NCBI GenBank assembly: GCA_040954595.2
Contig: CM082587.2
Span: 9,548,001 to 9,612,000 of the forward strand
DNA: 64,000 nucleotides
Source: Balanoglossus misakiensis
Taxonomy: Eukaryota; Hemichordata
Reading direction: 5' to 3'
The notes beneath the pieces are model-generated. The model was given only the letters and a program-made list of their open reading frames with translations. It ran no database searches and was not told the origin of the DNA. Position numbers and translations under genes: made by a program. This document shows, one piece after another, positions 24,901 through 34,193 of the stretch (positions within the stretch are counted from its first letter, which is position 1; each line of letters begins with the position of its first letter).

Positions 24901-27426
24901 GATGCTGGTTGAAAGTGACGATGGATGGTCTACCCTACATGATTGCGCGTAAGGTGGTTACAGAGTCTTTTCACTGTGACCTTTGTTCGGAAACTATTAG
25001 TGGAATGGCTGCATATGAAAGACATGTTCATACTAATCACCAGTACTGTCCCCTTCCAAAACCACAGCTTGAGTTTGGTTGGGTTGTACTCAGTCCAGGC
25101 AAATTGCATATGGAAATGAATATGGTGAGAAATTTCCTTGCTGTTAACTGGGAGGTCTTCATGTCTGACTTAGCCCATGAAATGGGCTTTATATCAGAGA
25201 AAGCACAACAATATGCAAAGAGTGGAGGAGATCACCATATTGCTTGGCAGCTACTGAATGTGGCTGTCCAAGGCAACATTCGGGAATTATTGGTGCCCTA
25301 TGTTCGTGATCGTTTGTTAAAGGAGCAGTCGGTGTCTGTGAACGATTTCATCCACTATGCTTCTGAAGCTAAAGATGCAAACTACACGTATATGTTTGAG
25401 CAAACCTACAGGTATGCAGGTGCCATTTTGGTATACAGGATGGGAGTTAGACTGAACAGGGCAGACCTCATATCTGGAGCATCTCTAGTGTTTTCTCCGC
25501 TTTGGAGCAGAAGCAAAGATTCAAAGTATCAACTCTTGGACCTATACAACAGGTACGTAACACTAAATTTATATTAAACTCTTTTAAGACTGTATTGTCC
25601 TACCCGCACTCTTAGATCTATTGATCAACGTCATCTTACTCCAGTATTGGCAAATACCAAACCATCGGTCAGTGTATGTACTTTTTCGTACACGGCTCCT
25701 AAACACTGGAATTTTCTACCCCTAGAATTTGGACTTTGCAAATCTATTGACACATTTAAAAGGCAGTTCAAGACTCATCTTTTTATGTAACTTGTTTTAA
25801 AAGAGATGTCACATCTTAATCCCCAGGGCGGACAGAGCAATGATGCCCAATGAACTACTGTCATTTTTGGAGACAAGTGAAAGTGTTTCTGTAACAGGAA
25901 GTTTATATCATGGAGAGGATATGGATGCTCGCCTTGAAGAAATCAACAAAGCCTCTAAACGGTGGTCTGCTGGGGCCATGTTTGTCAATGAATGGACACG
26001 AACATTCAGGAATTTGGATAACCTGACAGAGGTAATGTACAATATTTTTCTGGTAAACTAGTACTTCTATGAAAACCTATAAATCTGAGTTAGTGCCCCT
26101 TGTAACTTTGTGGAGAGGTCATTCACCTCTGTTCAACTGCAACTTCAAGGAAGGCGACCTCCATTGTCTTTTTACACTTGATGAGAAAAAGGGGAAAAAA
26201 CGAAACCCCTGACTTTAAAGCTCCAACACATGTGCTGAACCCAGGCTACACAGCTCTAAACTCCACATTCACAGACTTACATGGTCTTCAGCAGTGAGAA
26301 GTGAGTATCAGGGTCAGTAAGTTGAGCAGTAAGGGAGTGTCACTAATACTTCCTTTTATTCATCAAGTGTGCACAGATGATCAAGGTCGACTTCTTTGAA
26401 GTTGCTGTTGACCAGAGGTGTATCTCTACAAAGAGCTATGGTAAAATATCTCTTCTCTTTCAAATCTTACAGCTTAGAAAGAAAATGGAATCCACTTTGA
26501 ACATAGCAGAAAGGTCTAGCTCAAGTAATCCATCAAGATTGAGGAAAGAGGGAGAAGTTACTGCTTGGCGTGTTAAACTCCGTAAAGAAAAGTAAGTTAT
26601 TTTATTCATTGAAAAAACCTTCCTAAACCACACCTGAATGATAGTTTGTAAGGCTGATTCTTTGAAGTTTAAGTTGACTAGTATCAAGTATTTTCAGCAA
26701 TCAAATCAACTTTTTATATTTTTGCCCACTTGAGCACTTTTGACAAGGAATATAGATCAACTGAATGATTTCAACACTTCTAATCTGTTTCTGTTTGTAG
26801 AACTGTGTTCTTGAGGTGTGTGCCTCTGTAATCAATTAATTTTACTTCAATGAAATGTCATAGATTTCTCAAAAAATGTATTAGAGCCAAATCTTGATGC
26901 AGGAAATGAATGTTTCAGAGCAAGATTTCTGTAACCAATATATAATCAGTGGCATCTTTCATAACATTGTGTGTAACCATTTCTTTCCAGGTATCTCACG
27001 ACTCCATCAGAGGAAAGAGCCCATGTTGGTCTGGATGGTAAAGAACTGGATGCTGGCCTGAAAAATATCACAGCCATTTCTGAAGTTAATCAGAGAATAG
27101 TGCTAGACAAAGTTGTCTTGGGTGGGGCTTCAAAAGGCAGTGTTCGTCATGAGTTGACTCCTGTGTATGTTACCGTCGAGGAAAGGAACAAGCGTGAAGC
27201 TCTAGAAAATCAAACAAAGGCACAACTAATAAAACTTGTTCAGGCAGCTCTCGAGAAAGTCAGCGACAGTGACTTACAGTTCGAATTTTCCGAGACATTC
27301 AAAAGTGTAAGAAAGGCCAAAAAGGAGAAAGTCATTGAATTTTATAGGGAGCTTGAGGAAGTGAGTGTTTTACAAGCTGCAGAGGAGTTGGCAAAAGATG
27401 ACCTTGAGCCTGAAAATATTGAATAA
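18952..27426 (+). CDS. RAG1-N-like transposase-like protein of element 1 (11 exons, one frameshift)
   Basis: Exons: 18952-18970, 20865-20931, 21073-21351, 21636-21823, 22423-23452, 23827-23941, 24139-24362, 24592-25552, 25827-26031, 26473-26591, 26991-27426. All introns are GT-AG and all phases agree, giving 1,213 codons if one A of the A8 run at 24242-24249 is discounted. Residues about 20-190 (SSVRGYHVFRV; QVGRVPANLCGKF) look like a HIRAN-type module. Residues 201-284 give CRIC, WGIDVRSDKEEIHP, CNTC, YPH..TCVLC, the motif order of the RAG1 N-terminal zinc region. Candidate DDE residues are D484 (AFDNDQ), D752 (VTMDGLPY) and E899 (YASEAKD), with a CDLC...HVHTNH zinc finger at 769-790 between the second D and E, as in RAG1, Transib and CMC transposases. 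A further CPVC...CPNESC finger follows the frameshift. The C-terminus is charged. The zinc homology is firm; the triad is inferred. Confidence 0.85.
19127..19480 (+). repeat. Interspersed repeat copy in intron 1 of the element 1 gene
   Basis: It shares CATGGGACCTTATGGGATCG, CCTCAATATTTGG, TGCAAATTAGCTGGAAAAAT and GTCAGATTGCTTTAAAAATT with copies at 105-360 and 2845-3030. It contains a GGAT/GTAT simple repeat at 19175-19223 that creates a false ORF. Confidence 0.75.
19650..20335. repeat. 239-bp tandem repeat, about 3 copies, carrying DR1-like sites
   Basis: The block TGACCTTTGACCT recurs at 19814, 20053 and 20292, exactly 239 bp apart. The rest of the unit (GTCACCTGTGACACCTGCAT, CCAATAGGGCTATAGGTTTG, ATGGACCAGTATAGGGT) also repeats. 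Read on minus, each block is AGGTCA-A-AGGTCA, a perfect DR1. The array lies within intron 1 of the element 1 gene. Confidence 0.85.
23675..23706 (-). ncRNA. Hammerhead ribozyme core of Penelope-like type
   Basis: On the minus strand the order is CTGATGA, a 5-6-bp stem (GTGGG..TCCCAC) with a short loop, GAAA, then CGTC. This is the conserved hammerhead core (CUGAUGA-stem II-GAAA) with the cleavage triplet GUC following directly. The minimal ACGU at stem III is the arrangement known from Penelope-like elements, where stem III forms between two copies. Stem I pairing is weak here. The motif sits in intron 5 of the element 1 gene and probably marks a Penelope-like terminal repeat fragment. Confidence 0.7.
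25587..25790 (+). pseudogene. LINE ORF2 C-terminal tail in intron 8
   Basis: The frame reads RLYCPTRTLRS, then FSYTAPKHWNFLP, SIDTFKRQFKTHLF and stop at 25788-25790. This is the standard end of non-LTR retrotransposon ORF2 (RS..L; APxxWNxLP; FKxxLKTHLF). Only the last 67 codons are present, consistent with a 5'-truncated insertion. It lies fully between exons 8 and 9 of the element 1 gene, on the same strand. Confidence 0.85.
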
Positions 27427-27447
27427 ACAAACCATCTATCTATCTAC

Positions 27448-28158
27448 CTTACATCAGCTTCAGATGTGATAGTGAGATATGCTATTGTATCATCAGCAAA
27501 TAGTCTTACTGTGGAATTTAAACCTGTTTGAATATCATTGGTGTAGTATAAGAACAAAGATGGGCCCAATACAGAGCCTTGTGGGACTCCCGATTCATAC
27601 AGTGTCTGATGATATACCGTCTATCGCTACTACTTGGGTACGTTGATGGAGGAAGGATTGTATCCAATTAAGGGTTTTACCCCTTATACCATAGTGATGT
27701 AGCTTGTGAACCAACAAATTGTGACAAACTCTATCAAAGGCTTTGGAAAAGTCCATGACTAGGACATCTGTTTGTTTACCATTTTCCATGTTTTGGGTCA
27801 AATCGTCTATGAGCTCTAGTAGCTGAGTCTCACAGGATCTACGCTGTCTAAATCCATGTTGTAGTGGATAGAAAATATTATGCGTTTCTGCATGATTCAT
27901 GATGTGTTTTGTCACAATGTGTTCCATAAGTTTTCAACAAATACATGTAAGTGATATGGGTCTGTAGTTTTCTGCTTTATACTTCTGACCTTTCTTGAAT
28001 ATAGGTGTCACAGTAGCTTTGCGCCAGTCTTGTGGAACTTCACCACTGTCATAGGACATACCGAATATAGTAGTTAGTATTGGTGTTAATTCAACTGCTA
28101 GTTGTTTCAGCACATATGGTTTGATATTATCAGGACTATATGTAGTATTTGTAAACAC
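27448..28158 (-). pseudogene. LINE reverse transcriptase fragment (jockey/CR1/L2-like), broken
   Basis: Minus-strand motifs in order: SPDNIKPYVLKQL, VPQDWRKATVTPIFKKG, ENYRPISLTCIC, LQHGFRQRRSCETQL, MDFSKAFDRVCH, then after a frame change near 27600 SGVPQGSVLGPS and LFADDT. These are the reverse transcriptase blocks of a non-LTR element, including the catalytic FADD. There is an in-frame TGA after TCIC (27931-27933), the frame break near 27600, and truncation at both ends. It lies antisense just past the stop of the element 1 plus-strand gene (27426) and before the MADS gene end (28698). Confidence 0.9.
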
Positions 28159-28697
28159 AGATAATATATTTATTTGAACAAATAAATAACAAATATAAAT
28201 TTAAAACTCTGTTATAAAGTGTGTCTAATATAAATATAATTTTTTTACACGGTACGAACATTTTGTTGTTGTTGTAAATATCACAATATTTCTGTCTCAA
28301 ATAGAAAAATATTGCTCGACCCTGAGTCCTTAGTAACACAAACCTACCCCCTGGTCATGATATGATGACAAGGCAATGAATCTATGAAGTATTAAATAAA
28401 GAACACAAAAGGTTCCAGAGTCTACCAGTAAAATGGATCAGGAGGAGTCATTACACATGGAATGAGGCCAAAAGTAACATTTTTGCAGGGAATAATAGGA
28501 AAAAACAACAGAATTTGGTTCAAAAAAGTACTGAAAAAAGGACATTTCTCTGCTATAGTAACCAACAAACTAAGAACAAACTAAATGTTTCTATCGCCAC
28601 TTAACAGACAACCTAAGCAAATTTTCTACTTTAACAAAATATTAAAAACTATAACAAACGTATCTTGAATCATGCAGAGTCTATGCTTAAACCCATA
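28159..28697. other. Spacer between the LINE fragment and the MADS gene
   Basis: AT-rich, with no coding or repeat structure recognised. It includes the 3' flank of the minus-strand MADS gene. Confidence 0.4.
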
Positions 28698-29985
28698 CTA
28701 ATGGTCCCGCGTGACATTGTGTTCAAACATCTGAACATGAGGCCCATGAACATCTGAAGACGTGACGTTCTTATTTGGTGTTGGTTCCAATGGTGTCACC
28801 AAATTTGCTGTATCAGATGCACAAGGTACAATCTCCACATTTCCATTTGCCACTGACAGCTTTCCCCTCTGAAAATCCTCAAGGGCTTCATGACTACCAT
28901 ACACACGGGTTTTATCTTTACTTCGAATATACAGAAGAATTTCTTCTCCTGTACAGACATGGTAGTCATTCACCTAAAAGCAAATAAAATTGATAACATT
29001 ATTATAGGCTTATGATAATGAATACAACACAAAATTAAAATTTGGACAAATAATTTTCAAAAAATATCATATGAATGACAACAAAATTTCATTGTGAAAG
29101 ATCAGTTTTACTATAACAACAAAAGATACAACATAAAACTTTCTACAATATAAAACCTCATAGATTTGTTTATTTTTCTATCAGTAAGCAGGACAATTTA
29201 TTATTTAGTATCTGCCATATCATTTGTTGTTTGAAAAGTATAACAACGTATTGTACAAATGTAGCTGTCCCACAAGAATAAACTTACCTTCTTAAGGAAT
29301 CCCTTCCTTTGCTTGCTGCCAAAACTACTCCGTCTATGTTTATCGGCCAGATATTCAATTTTTATCTTCTTCTTTCCATACTTCACTTTTCTGGAAACTT
29401 CTTTGTGCGCTTTCTTGTTTGGCGTTAGAAATTGGTCTGCAGACTGAAATGACAAAACTAATGTTGAAAGGCAAAGAAACTGCAAGCTCTATTTGAAGGT
29501 CGAATAGGCTGGTCTATTAAGTTCCAGAACGGAGACAAGCTTATTTGACGGTTACGTTCATAGGGTACGCTACCAATCACACTCCTATCTGGCTGGTGAG
29601 ACAAACACACAACCAACTTTAACTTTAGCACAAGCGAAGGAACAACGAACTATACGCTGAAATGTGCCTCAAAGTGACGAAATCGGTTGTCTGGTTATAT
29701 ATAATGCGAATGACTTTTAACACGAGTTAGAATGCTATCGAAAATATACGGAAATGGTTCGATTGCTTTGTCTGTTCAATGGTCAACACAAGTACGCGTC
29801 AAGTGACAAGTACGCGCCAAGTGACATGCCAATGCCATTGCATGTCGCGTACTTACTTAAAAACTATACGTTTTTGCTAATGCTAATTTTTGCTAAAACA
29901 TTAGTTTTTGCTAATGTTCAACACGTAAACTAAATTCAGGAGGTCGAACTGATATAGAAATGATACTCACAGTTGATGGATCCAT
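28698..29985 (-). CDS. MADS-box protein encoded by element 1 (3 exons, 148 aa)
   Basis: Exons on minus: 29985-29971 (ATG, 15 nt), 29443-29288 (156 nt), 28973-28698 (276 nt with TAG). Both introns are GT-AG in phase 0 and the total is 447 nt. The protein starts MDPSTSADQF. Residues about 28-85 fit a MADS box: KKKIKIEYLADKHRRSSF, KQRKGFLKKV, CTGEEILLYIRS, RVY. This matches the SRF/MEF2 order of basic helix, KK, and TG-x-x-(V/I)-x-L-L strand, with one extra residue near FGSKQRKG. MADS boxes dimerise and bind CArG-like DNA. The tail (86-148) is unlike SAM or MEF2 domains and has no clear fold. The first exon lies about 190 bp from the right TIR and the gene runs inward, facing the large gene. A role in binding the element's ends or controlling its promoter is inference. 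Confidence 0.83.
29807..29854. other. Short hairpin in intron 1 of the MADS gene
   Basis: AAGTACGCG and CGCGTACTT form 9-bp arms around 29807-29854, with further small direct repeats (CAAGTGACA) around them. Its function is unknown. Confidence 0.5.
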
Positions 29986-30176
29986 TCCGACGGACCGAGA
30001 CACAGAAATCTGGAAACAATCGATACGAGGAACTCCCTTCGACCGCGACCTTCTACCATGTCTACATGCAATCGACACGAGGAACTCCCTTTGACCTTCT
30101 ACATGACCTGACCCAATTCCATGTTCCGGTTCCTGTCGCACTTGCGCAGTACCATTTCATTGCATTGCGAATGCGC

Positions 30177-30217
30177 AGAAACGATGTCTTATTTTAGACT
30201 GAACACGAACTGATTAA
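30177..30217 (-). repeat. Right terminal inverted repeat and target duplication of element 1
   Basis: 30177-30212 is the exact reverse complement of 18751-18786. ATTAA follows at 30213-30217. Its last four bases (TTAA, 30214-30217) are also the left target duplication of element 2, which starts at the next base. Confidence 0.95.
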
Positions 30218-30556
30218 GGTGGCATTGCATGAAAACTAGTGATTTTTGCCAAATTTTACTTTTTTACATAAATCGGTAGGTCTAGTACTGACCCACATTC
30301 TGACAAATGCGTCTTGGTGGAAATGGTACATAATCACCCAAAAATAGCACTTTTTTGAATGAGTCCGCAGCTGCACGCGTTCTTGTTTACCTACAGACGT
30401 AATTTACGTTAAACGGTTTCACACCGAAGTCATGATTGACATGGATTATGCAAAATAGTTGCTAAAAGGCAGAGGTCAAATAAAGATCATTAACAATACA
30501 TATAGGTCTCAGCTGCATATCTTCATTACAAACATTACAAAGATCACAGTGCAAAG

Positions 30557-33500
30557 ATGGACATCCAAGTGCGTTCCCGTCGCAGAAAACGTAGGCGAGG
30601 ATTAAAAAAACAGAATTTCAAAAGATGGATCGCGAGCGACCTTGAACGTGTCCAAGCGCTAGCCAGCAAGCAAACTGGTTCTGACACAGAGTCCGACGCA
30701 TTGGATATGGATGGCAGTTACGATTCGGACGACCACTTCGAAGGAGGGGATTTGCCTTCGCAGCCGGGTACGAGCGCTTCTTTTCAAAAAGTGGCACTGG
30801 ATGGATTTGCTGCGGCAGACACCACTGAAGACCAACTTGAAGAAACTTTACGTATAATAGATTTATCTATGCTGAACCACGTACTTGAGAAAGTTGCCCT
30901 GTGTAAACTTTGTACAAAAGGGACAGTCAAGATCGTTGAGACGTACTTTATTGCAGGGCTGGGAAGTAATTTCCGAGCGTCCTGTAACAATCCCGCCTGC
31001 CCAAGATCTATCGCTTCAATTGATCGAGAATTCTATTCATCCAAGAAGACGGGCAAAGTTTTCGATATCAACAGGAAAAAGTCCTTGCTATGCGTGCCGT
31101 CGGAAGTGGACGAAGGGGGTGCGTGAAATTATCAGCGTACCTGGGACTTCCGGCCCCTGTCTGGCACCACCCGTATCAGAAGCACGTCGCTGGCATGGCG
31201 GATACCACTGAGCAGAAAATTGACCAAGAATTGGTGAAAGCTGCCCAAGAATTGAGAGAGCTCAAATTTGAAATTGGGGAGATTTCTTCGGTCGATGAAA
31301 CCGCGAATGTAGCAGTTTCGGTCGACGGGTCTTGGAACACAAGAGGCTTTTCATCGATGTACGGCTTTGTTAGCTGCATTTCAATGGATACAGGTAAATT
31401 TCAAATTCTGTCATAAAATTTACTTGTAATCATTGTTATCTTTTCATCAGTGTTTATATATGTATATATTCAACGATATCACTCAGAAAACACGCCGATT
31501 ATCAATTTGGCTCCGCGTCTATAGCAGTGATCAACCACAAGGTAAATACATGTGAGCCAGCGATTGCAGGAAAGGACTAAAATAATGTAATGTGTATGCT
31601 GTCATAACTACCAGGAAATATTTTGTGTGTGTTTCAGGAGAATATTATCTTCAAAAGCACTGACTACATGTACATGTATATTGTTACAGGCTTCAAAGCT
31701 GTTTTTTGTTCGCCTGTATTAATGCAAAAGCCGAGCGTACAAAACCTATGCCGAGCTATTGTCCAATGTGTGAAAAAGGTCGTTAGGCTGGTCGTTGACA
31801 TCACCCAGCTGCTAACTTATCACCAGAGCAAATTCTGATGATTTTTGAACTACGAATTTAGGAAAGATTCGTCTTCCCCTTTCTTTATAAAGACAGTCAC
31901 TGGCAATGAATGTGGAATGTGCAAAAGATTTATCAAATCTAGGAAGAGCCCAACTTCACGCATTTATAATTGTGGTTGTCGGTCTGAGACACCTTGAAGA
32001 AAATCACGCAACGTCTTGCAAGATTGTCACAAAAGTCGAGTCAGTATTGATAAAGCGGCTTCTCTGACCTCAAGCTGATTTGCGATGACATGTTTTACTG
32101 TCATTCTCTTTCAGGCAAGGTCTTGGACAGGCATATTTTGTCTGCAAGGTGCAGCCAATGTCAAAAATGGGAGCAGAAACCAAAGGACCATGTGTACATG
32201 GAATGGTTTATCGAGCATGAACCCAATTGCGAGATAAACCATGACGGATCTGCCAAAAGCATGGAAGACGCTGGGGTTCGGATACTGTTCGAAAGGTCAA
32301 TAGAAAAGCACAACTTTCGGTAAGAAAATATACATTATTACTTGTAAAAGTATCGACGATTTTTCATGATAAACTCTACCCTTATATTTGGCTCTGCAAC
32401 TTTGGTAACAATCCATTTCTTTCGAAGACGGTTTACAGTTTCAGCAAGACAACTCTTCGGTGTTATTACAAATTTCACTTGTTATTGTCATTGTTTTTTT
32501 TTACATAAATGTACAAAGTGAAAAGATAATCACATCTTTCCCCTTTATTTGTATACACAGGTACACCAAGTACATTGGAGATGGGGATAGTTCAGCGTAC
32601 ACAAGTGTGAGAGACGTTTATGAAGGTGACGGCATAATTGTCGAGAAAGAAGATTGTGTCGGCCACATACAGAAGAGAATGGGAACGCATTTAAGAAAAC
32701 TTGTGGATAAGAGTAAAGGTAAAAAAAACTACACAGATTTTAAAATTTATAAATGACTGCATGGACTCTTCATATGTTAGTACAACGTCATTCAATACTT
32801 CATTAGTCCTGTTACGAGTACATCTATAGGATGGCCATTAAATTGATCGAAAATGTGTTTCTTTTTTCTAACAGGTGGAAAACTTGAAGATGGTAAAGGG
32901 TTGACAGGCCGAAACCGGTTGACAAACCAAATGATTAATGCCTTCCAGGTTTTCTATGGGATTGCCATTCGGAACAACAAAGGTAAGGCGAAACTTAAAA
33001 TAAATATTTGACATGTGCTGACATGACAAAGTGGTAGACAACACAGAAAAATACGTGCATTTTTCTATGTCTTCTTGAAAATCTCTTCAGTATATGCCTA
33101 GGCTGAAAAATTGAAACAAGAAATGTGTCATCCAACTATCGTGGTCTCAGGATCATTTATTGACATTACATAACTTCAATTTTGATTCAGGTAACATAGT
33201 CGAGATGGGCAGGCAGACTCGGGCAATTCTGGAGCATTATTCAAGTACAAGTGAGTTGCCCCGTCATGACAACTGCGCCAAGGTTGCCAAAAGCTGGTGC
33301 AAATGGCAGCAGGATCGAGTAACTGGAACGACTACGTATAGACCACTGAAACATCCACTCGCTCCAGCCATCGTCAATGCCGTTCAACCAATCATCAACA
33401 AATTGTCAGATGAGACTCTTCTGAAGGGAGCAGAAAACTGCTATACGCAGAATCAGAATGAAAGTCTGCATAGCACGATGTGGAACTGGCTTCCCAAAGA

Positions 33501-33879
33501 ACAGTACCATGGTTGGAGCGAGATTCGGCTGGGAGTCAACATGGCAGTCGCTCACTTCAATTCGGGAATGGCCAGTTTCAACACCGACTTGTATTTGTCC
33601 TGTAAGTTCAATGTGAGTATGTCCTCTAGAAAATCGTGGTTAGGCCTAGACCACGGAAGAGTTTACCATGCAGAATACAAGTCCGACGCGTCTGTTAAAC
33701 TACAAAGAAAACGGCTAAAGAGAAGGCGTCTGCAGAAGTTGGATAAATTCCAGTACGCGGAGGGCGAGAATTACCAAGCCAGTGCATTCGACAAGGCCAC
33801 GGTTACATCTGGACCCAGGCGCTGCAAATCATGTTTACAGCCCATGAGAGGACACCCACGAGGACAGTGTAGAGAGTGA
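30557..33879 (+). CDS. Kolobok/Mutator-like DDE transposase of element 2 (5 exons, one frameshift)
   Basis: Exons: 30557-31393, 32115-32319, 32561-32718, 32875-32982, 33191-33879. All introns are GT-AG in consistent phase, giving 665 codons once a one-base deficit in the A5 run at 31076-31080 is allowed for. The N-terminus is very basic (RSRRRKRRRGLKK), then acidic, then a C4-like segment (CKLC ... CNNPAC). The catalytic region has VSVDGSWNTRG (D257), KVLDRHILSARCSQCQKWE, IGDGDSSAY (D355/D357), CVGHIQKRMGT (the C-x2-H motif, residues 380-383), DGKGLTGRNRLTN and QNQNESLHSTMW (E527). A C-terminal zinc knuckle, CKSCLQPMRGHPRGQC, closes the protein. This is the Mutator-like/Kolobok DDE family that cuts and pastes the element at TTAA. 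The frame break leaves this copy inactive unless it is an assembly error. Confidence 0.88.
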
Positions 33880-34193
33880 CACTGACAAACCGAGAAATCA
33901 GCAACATTTGTGTAATGCATCAATGTAGATTGTATTACCAAGTATATACTGGGAATTTTAATGTATGGATGCTGATTGTGATCATTTGTTTATGTTTGAC
34001 GGGATTCATAGATGATGTTCTGTGCTGATAAATCAGAGACAGCAGAATATTTGTATTGTGATGTTCAAATATTTATTAAAATCCACTTACAGTGCAGTGC
34101 AGTAAATGCAGTAAAATGTCAGTACATGTAATAGAAAAAAAAAATTTAGGGTTTATTTCATATCAATGGAAATAATGTAAATTCGGGTATCTT

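Larger units (their letters stand above)
18751..30212. mobile_element. Element 1: 11,462-bp DNA transposon with RAG1-N-like and MADS-box genes
   Basis: The ends are perfect 36-bp inverted repeats beginning CAGTTCGTGTTC, at 18751-18786 and 30177-30212, flanked by ATTAA at 18746-18750 and 30213-30217. The insertion lies in a ~200-bp tandem repeat whose intact copies show the empty site. Inside are a plus-strand 11-exon gene for a RAG1-N-like, transposase-like protein (18952-27426) and a minus-strand 3-exon MADS-box gene (28698-29985) facing it. Introns and the gap between the genes hold later insertions: dispersed repeats in intron 1, a Penelope-type piece in intron 5, a LINE tail in intron 8, and an antisense LINE fragment at 27448-28158. 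A 5-bp duplication is the usual size for Transib/ProtoRAG; Chapaev usually makes 4. The TIR start does not match the Transib CAC(A/T)ATG type, so the superfamily is left open. Confidence 0.88.

Noticed and set aside
18751-30212. Element 1 as a classical Transib or ProtoRAG
   Set aside because: The duplication length fits, but the TIR starts CAGTTCG rather than the CAC(A/T)ATG type. No RAG2-like Kelch gene is present, and the core resemblance is weak.
18746-30217. TTAA as the target duplication of element 1
   Set aside because: With TTAA the right end would carry an extra A outside the TIR. ATTAA is flush with both perfect ends.
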